This document shows positions 63,008-64,000 of a DNA stretch of 64,000 nucleotides, in pieces. The position numbers were made by a program, and so were the translations under genes. The notes beneath the pieces are model-generated. The model was not told where the DNA came from and did no database searches. It saw nothing but the letters and a program-made list of their open reading frames with translations. The stretch covers positions 310,001 to 374,000 of the forward strand of contig OZ244969.1 of assembly GCA_965222725.1 (NCBI GenBank), in the 5' to 3' direction. Each line of letters opens with the position of its first letter. Position 1 is the stretch's first letter. This DNA comes from GCA-2748575 sp965222725. Its GTDB lineage: Bacteria; Pseudomonadota; Gammaproteobacteria; Pseudomonadales; Ketobacteraceae.

Positions 63008-63460
63008 ATGATTCACCCGGCCCTGTCTAAACTTTTTGAGTATCAGAACCGTATTGTGATGGTGGGCTGGATTTTATTGCTGGCACTGCCCTTGTGGCCG
63101 GACGGGAAATTTATTGTCAGTGGTTTGATTGTGGCGGCCTGCTGCCACTATGTGTACCTGCTGGTGCTGGGCAAGCGTTTTGATTCACCGGATCAGCGAC
63201 CTGGTGGTAATTTTTTCAGCCTTAAAGGGGTGATAAGGCTGTTTGAACACCCCCGCTCTACCCTGGCGGGCTGGACCCACTTTATTGCATTCGATCTGTT
63301 TGTGGGGCTGTTTATTGCTACTGATGGTGCGGCCAATGGCATTCCACACTGGCTGCTGATTGTGCCATTGATTGCGACGCTGATGCTGGGCCCTTCGGGG
63401 CTGTTGCTGTATCTGGTGCTGCGGATGTTCTTTGGGGAAAGCCCGTTACTGTTAATGTAA
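63008..63460 (+). CDS. ABA4-like (DUF4281) membrane protein
   Basis: A 150-residue protein with four hydrophobic helices (~14-27, ~38-56, ~92-106, ~117-141) and the conserved interior GWTHFIAFDLFVGLFIATDG and IPHWLLIVPLIATLMLGPSGLLLYLVLR. This is the ABA4-like/DUF4281 family, known in plants for neoxanthin formation; the bacterial role is unknown. The start at 63008 has AAAAGGAAC upstream. A bidirectional terminator follows. Confidence 0.86.
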   Translation: MIHPALSKLFEYQNRIVMVGWILLLALPLWPDGKFIVSGLIVAACCHYVYLLVLGKRFDSPDQRPGGNFFSLKGVIRLFEHPRSTLAGWTHFIAFDLFVGLFIATDGAANGIPHWLLIVPLIATLMLGPSGLLLYLVLRMFFGESPLLLM

Positions 63461-63472
63461 GGCGGCGGATAC

Positions 63473-63514
63473 AAAAAAGCCCGGGGCTTTCTCAAGGAAG
63501 CTCCCCGGGCTTTT
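63473..63514. terminator. Bidirectional Rho-independent terminator
   Basis: GCCCGGGG (63479-63486) pairs with CCCCGGGC (63503-63510), with AAAAAA on the left (63473-63478) and TTTT on the right (63511-63514). It serves the ABA4-like gene and the convergent nitrobindin-like gene. Confidence 0.9.
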
Positions 63515-63539
63515 CATAAGTCATACAGGCTCGATATAG

Positions 63540-64000
63540 CTAACTCACCCGCGTCAGCTTGCTCTTATCCACATGATCAAACTCGCGGCCGTAAATATCC
63601 AGCAGGGTTCTTTCCTCGTAGGACATCTCGTCACCTTTCAGCGTAATGGTATGGCTGAAGGACAGGGTACGGGCTTTTTCCCGCATAAAGGGTGACTGGC
63701 ACACGTTCCAGCCGGCGTCCTCGTCTTTGGCGTCCATCTTGATAACAATTTCACCGTCGTTATCGGATATCACCTTGCCGCCGGCCACAACGCCTACGCC
63801 ACGGGGAATCACAAAAGACTGGGTGATGGTGCCGGTGGCTTCTTCCCAGGTGAAATAACCCACCTGATCGTGAAACTGCTCATCGTTGGATTTGCGGTAC
63901 ACTTTCTGCTGATAACGCACCACGGACAGGTACTGCTCCTCGGCATTGTCCACATCGCCGGCTGCCTCGAACACAATGGTTTCATAGTAGGGGCTGCGCT
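63540..64000 (-). CDS. Nitrobindin-like heme-binding beta-barrel protein (5' end outside window)
   Basis: At least 153 codons, open to the right edge. The first in-window residues read RSPYYETIVFEAAG. Family marks are NAEEQYLSVVRYQQKVYRKS, DEQFHDQVGYFTWEEATGTI, FVIPRGVGVVAGGKV and the C-terminal SYEERTLLDIYGREFDHVDK. This is the DUF1794/THAP4-like ten-strand barrel that may bind haem through a C-terminal His (here near FDHVDK). Its function is unknown in this group. Confidence 0.85.
   Translation of the reverse strand, partial: RSPYYETIVFEAAGDVDNAEEQYLSVVRYQQKVYRKSNDEQFHDQVGYFTWEEATGTITQSFVIPRGVGVVAGGKVISDNDGEIVIKMDAKDEDAGWNVCQSPFMREKARTLSFSHTITLKGDEMSYEERTLLDIYGREFDHVDKSKLTRVS

Noticed and set aside
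1..64000. Prophage, plasmid origin, tRNA or rRNA genes
   Set aside because: No phage structural or integrase gene, no iteron or Rep gene, and no tRNA or rRNA signature was seen.

Overview
The window looks like the chromosome of a free-living, motile or biofilm-forming gammaproteobacterium. Evidence for this is a classical rdgC, an E. coli-type riboflavin synthase, tcdA, a yceI/cytochrome b561 pair, a GlyGly-CTERM serine protease, many 7TMR-DISM and GGDEF sensors, and type VI secretion (T6SS) effectors. Fatty-acid genes (desaturase, thiolase, thioesterases, patatin) would fit a marine or lipid-using lineage of the Pseudomonadales/Oceanospirillales; this placement is inference. No tRNA, rRNA or CRISPR array was seen. 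Most of the window is moderately GC-rich with uniform codon use. Clear AT-rich accessory islands lie at about 15.8-17.2 kb and 52.8-61.6 kb.

Layout. 0-6.6 kb: end of a MalT-like LuxR regulator, then a leftward housekeeping run (dipeptidase, tcdA, spermidine-synthase-like protein, riboflavin synthase) and a predicted metal-dependent hydrolase. 6.7-9.7 kb: a hybrid histidine kinase. 9.8-17.3 kb: a T6SS effector cassette of two proteins carrying MIX-type motifs (hRxGhhYhh), with a convergent, overlapping three-TM membrane protein that is a candidate immunity factor. 17.4-18.1 kb: an IS200-like element. 18.2-21.7 kb: an exported protein of unknown function, rdgC, and a small protein with a Cys/His arrangement like CNF/BLF1/CheD deamidases. 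21.8-25.7 kb: a tightly coupled leftward operon of response regulator, kinase, patatin, alpha/beta hydrolase and lipoprotein. 26.2-37.7 kb: a signalling block with a second hybrid kinase, a secreted trypsin-like protease and three diguanylate cyclases, broken by a thiolase and a gene remnant. 38.5-40.7 kb: PaaX-family regulator, fatty-acid desaturase and thioesterase. 40.7-49.6 kb: mostly metabolic and membrane genes, with a 263-bp MITE bounded by TTAG target duplications.

49.8-61 kb is the main accessory island. A VgrG ends in an LHH-type nuclease and is followed by a SUKH-like immunity gene. Next comes a duplicated, partly deleted copy of the VgrG C-terminal region fused to a different toxin-like domain, and then its own ATGA-coupled candidate immunity gene. 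This is the usual result of C-terminal toxin replacement with the displaced module retained. Beyond it, an 874-codon coiled-coil gene has been split by an IS3-family element. Removing the element with one copy of the 4-bp target duplication restores the reading frame exactly. A frameshifted remnant and a small unknown gene follow. The right end has an NTF2-like protein, yceI with cytochrome b561, an ABA4-like membrane protein and a partial nitrobindin-like protein.

No T6SS structural genes (tss) are present, so the VgrG and MIX cassettes are satellite effector loci that would depend on a secretion apparatus encoded elsewhere.
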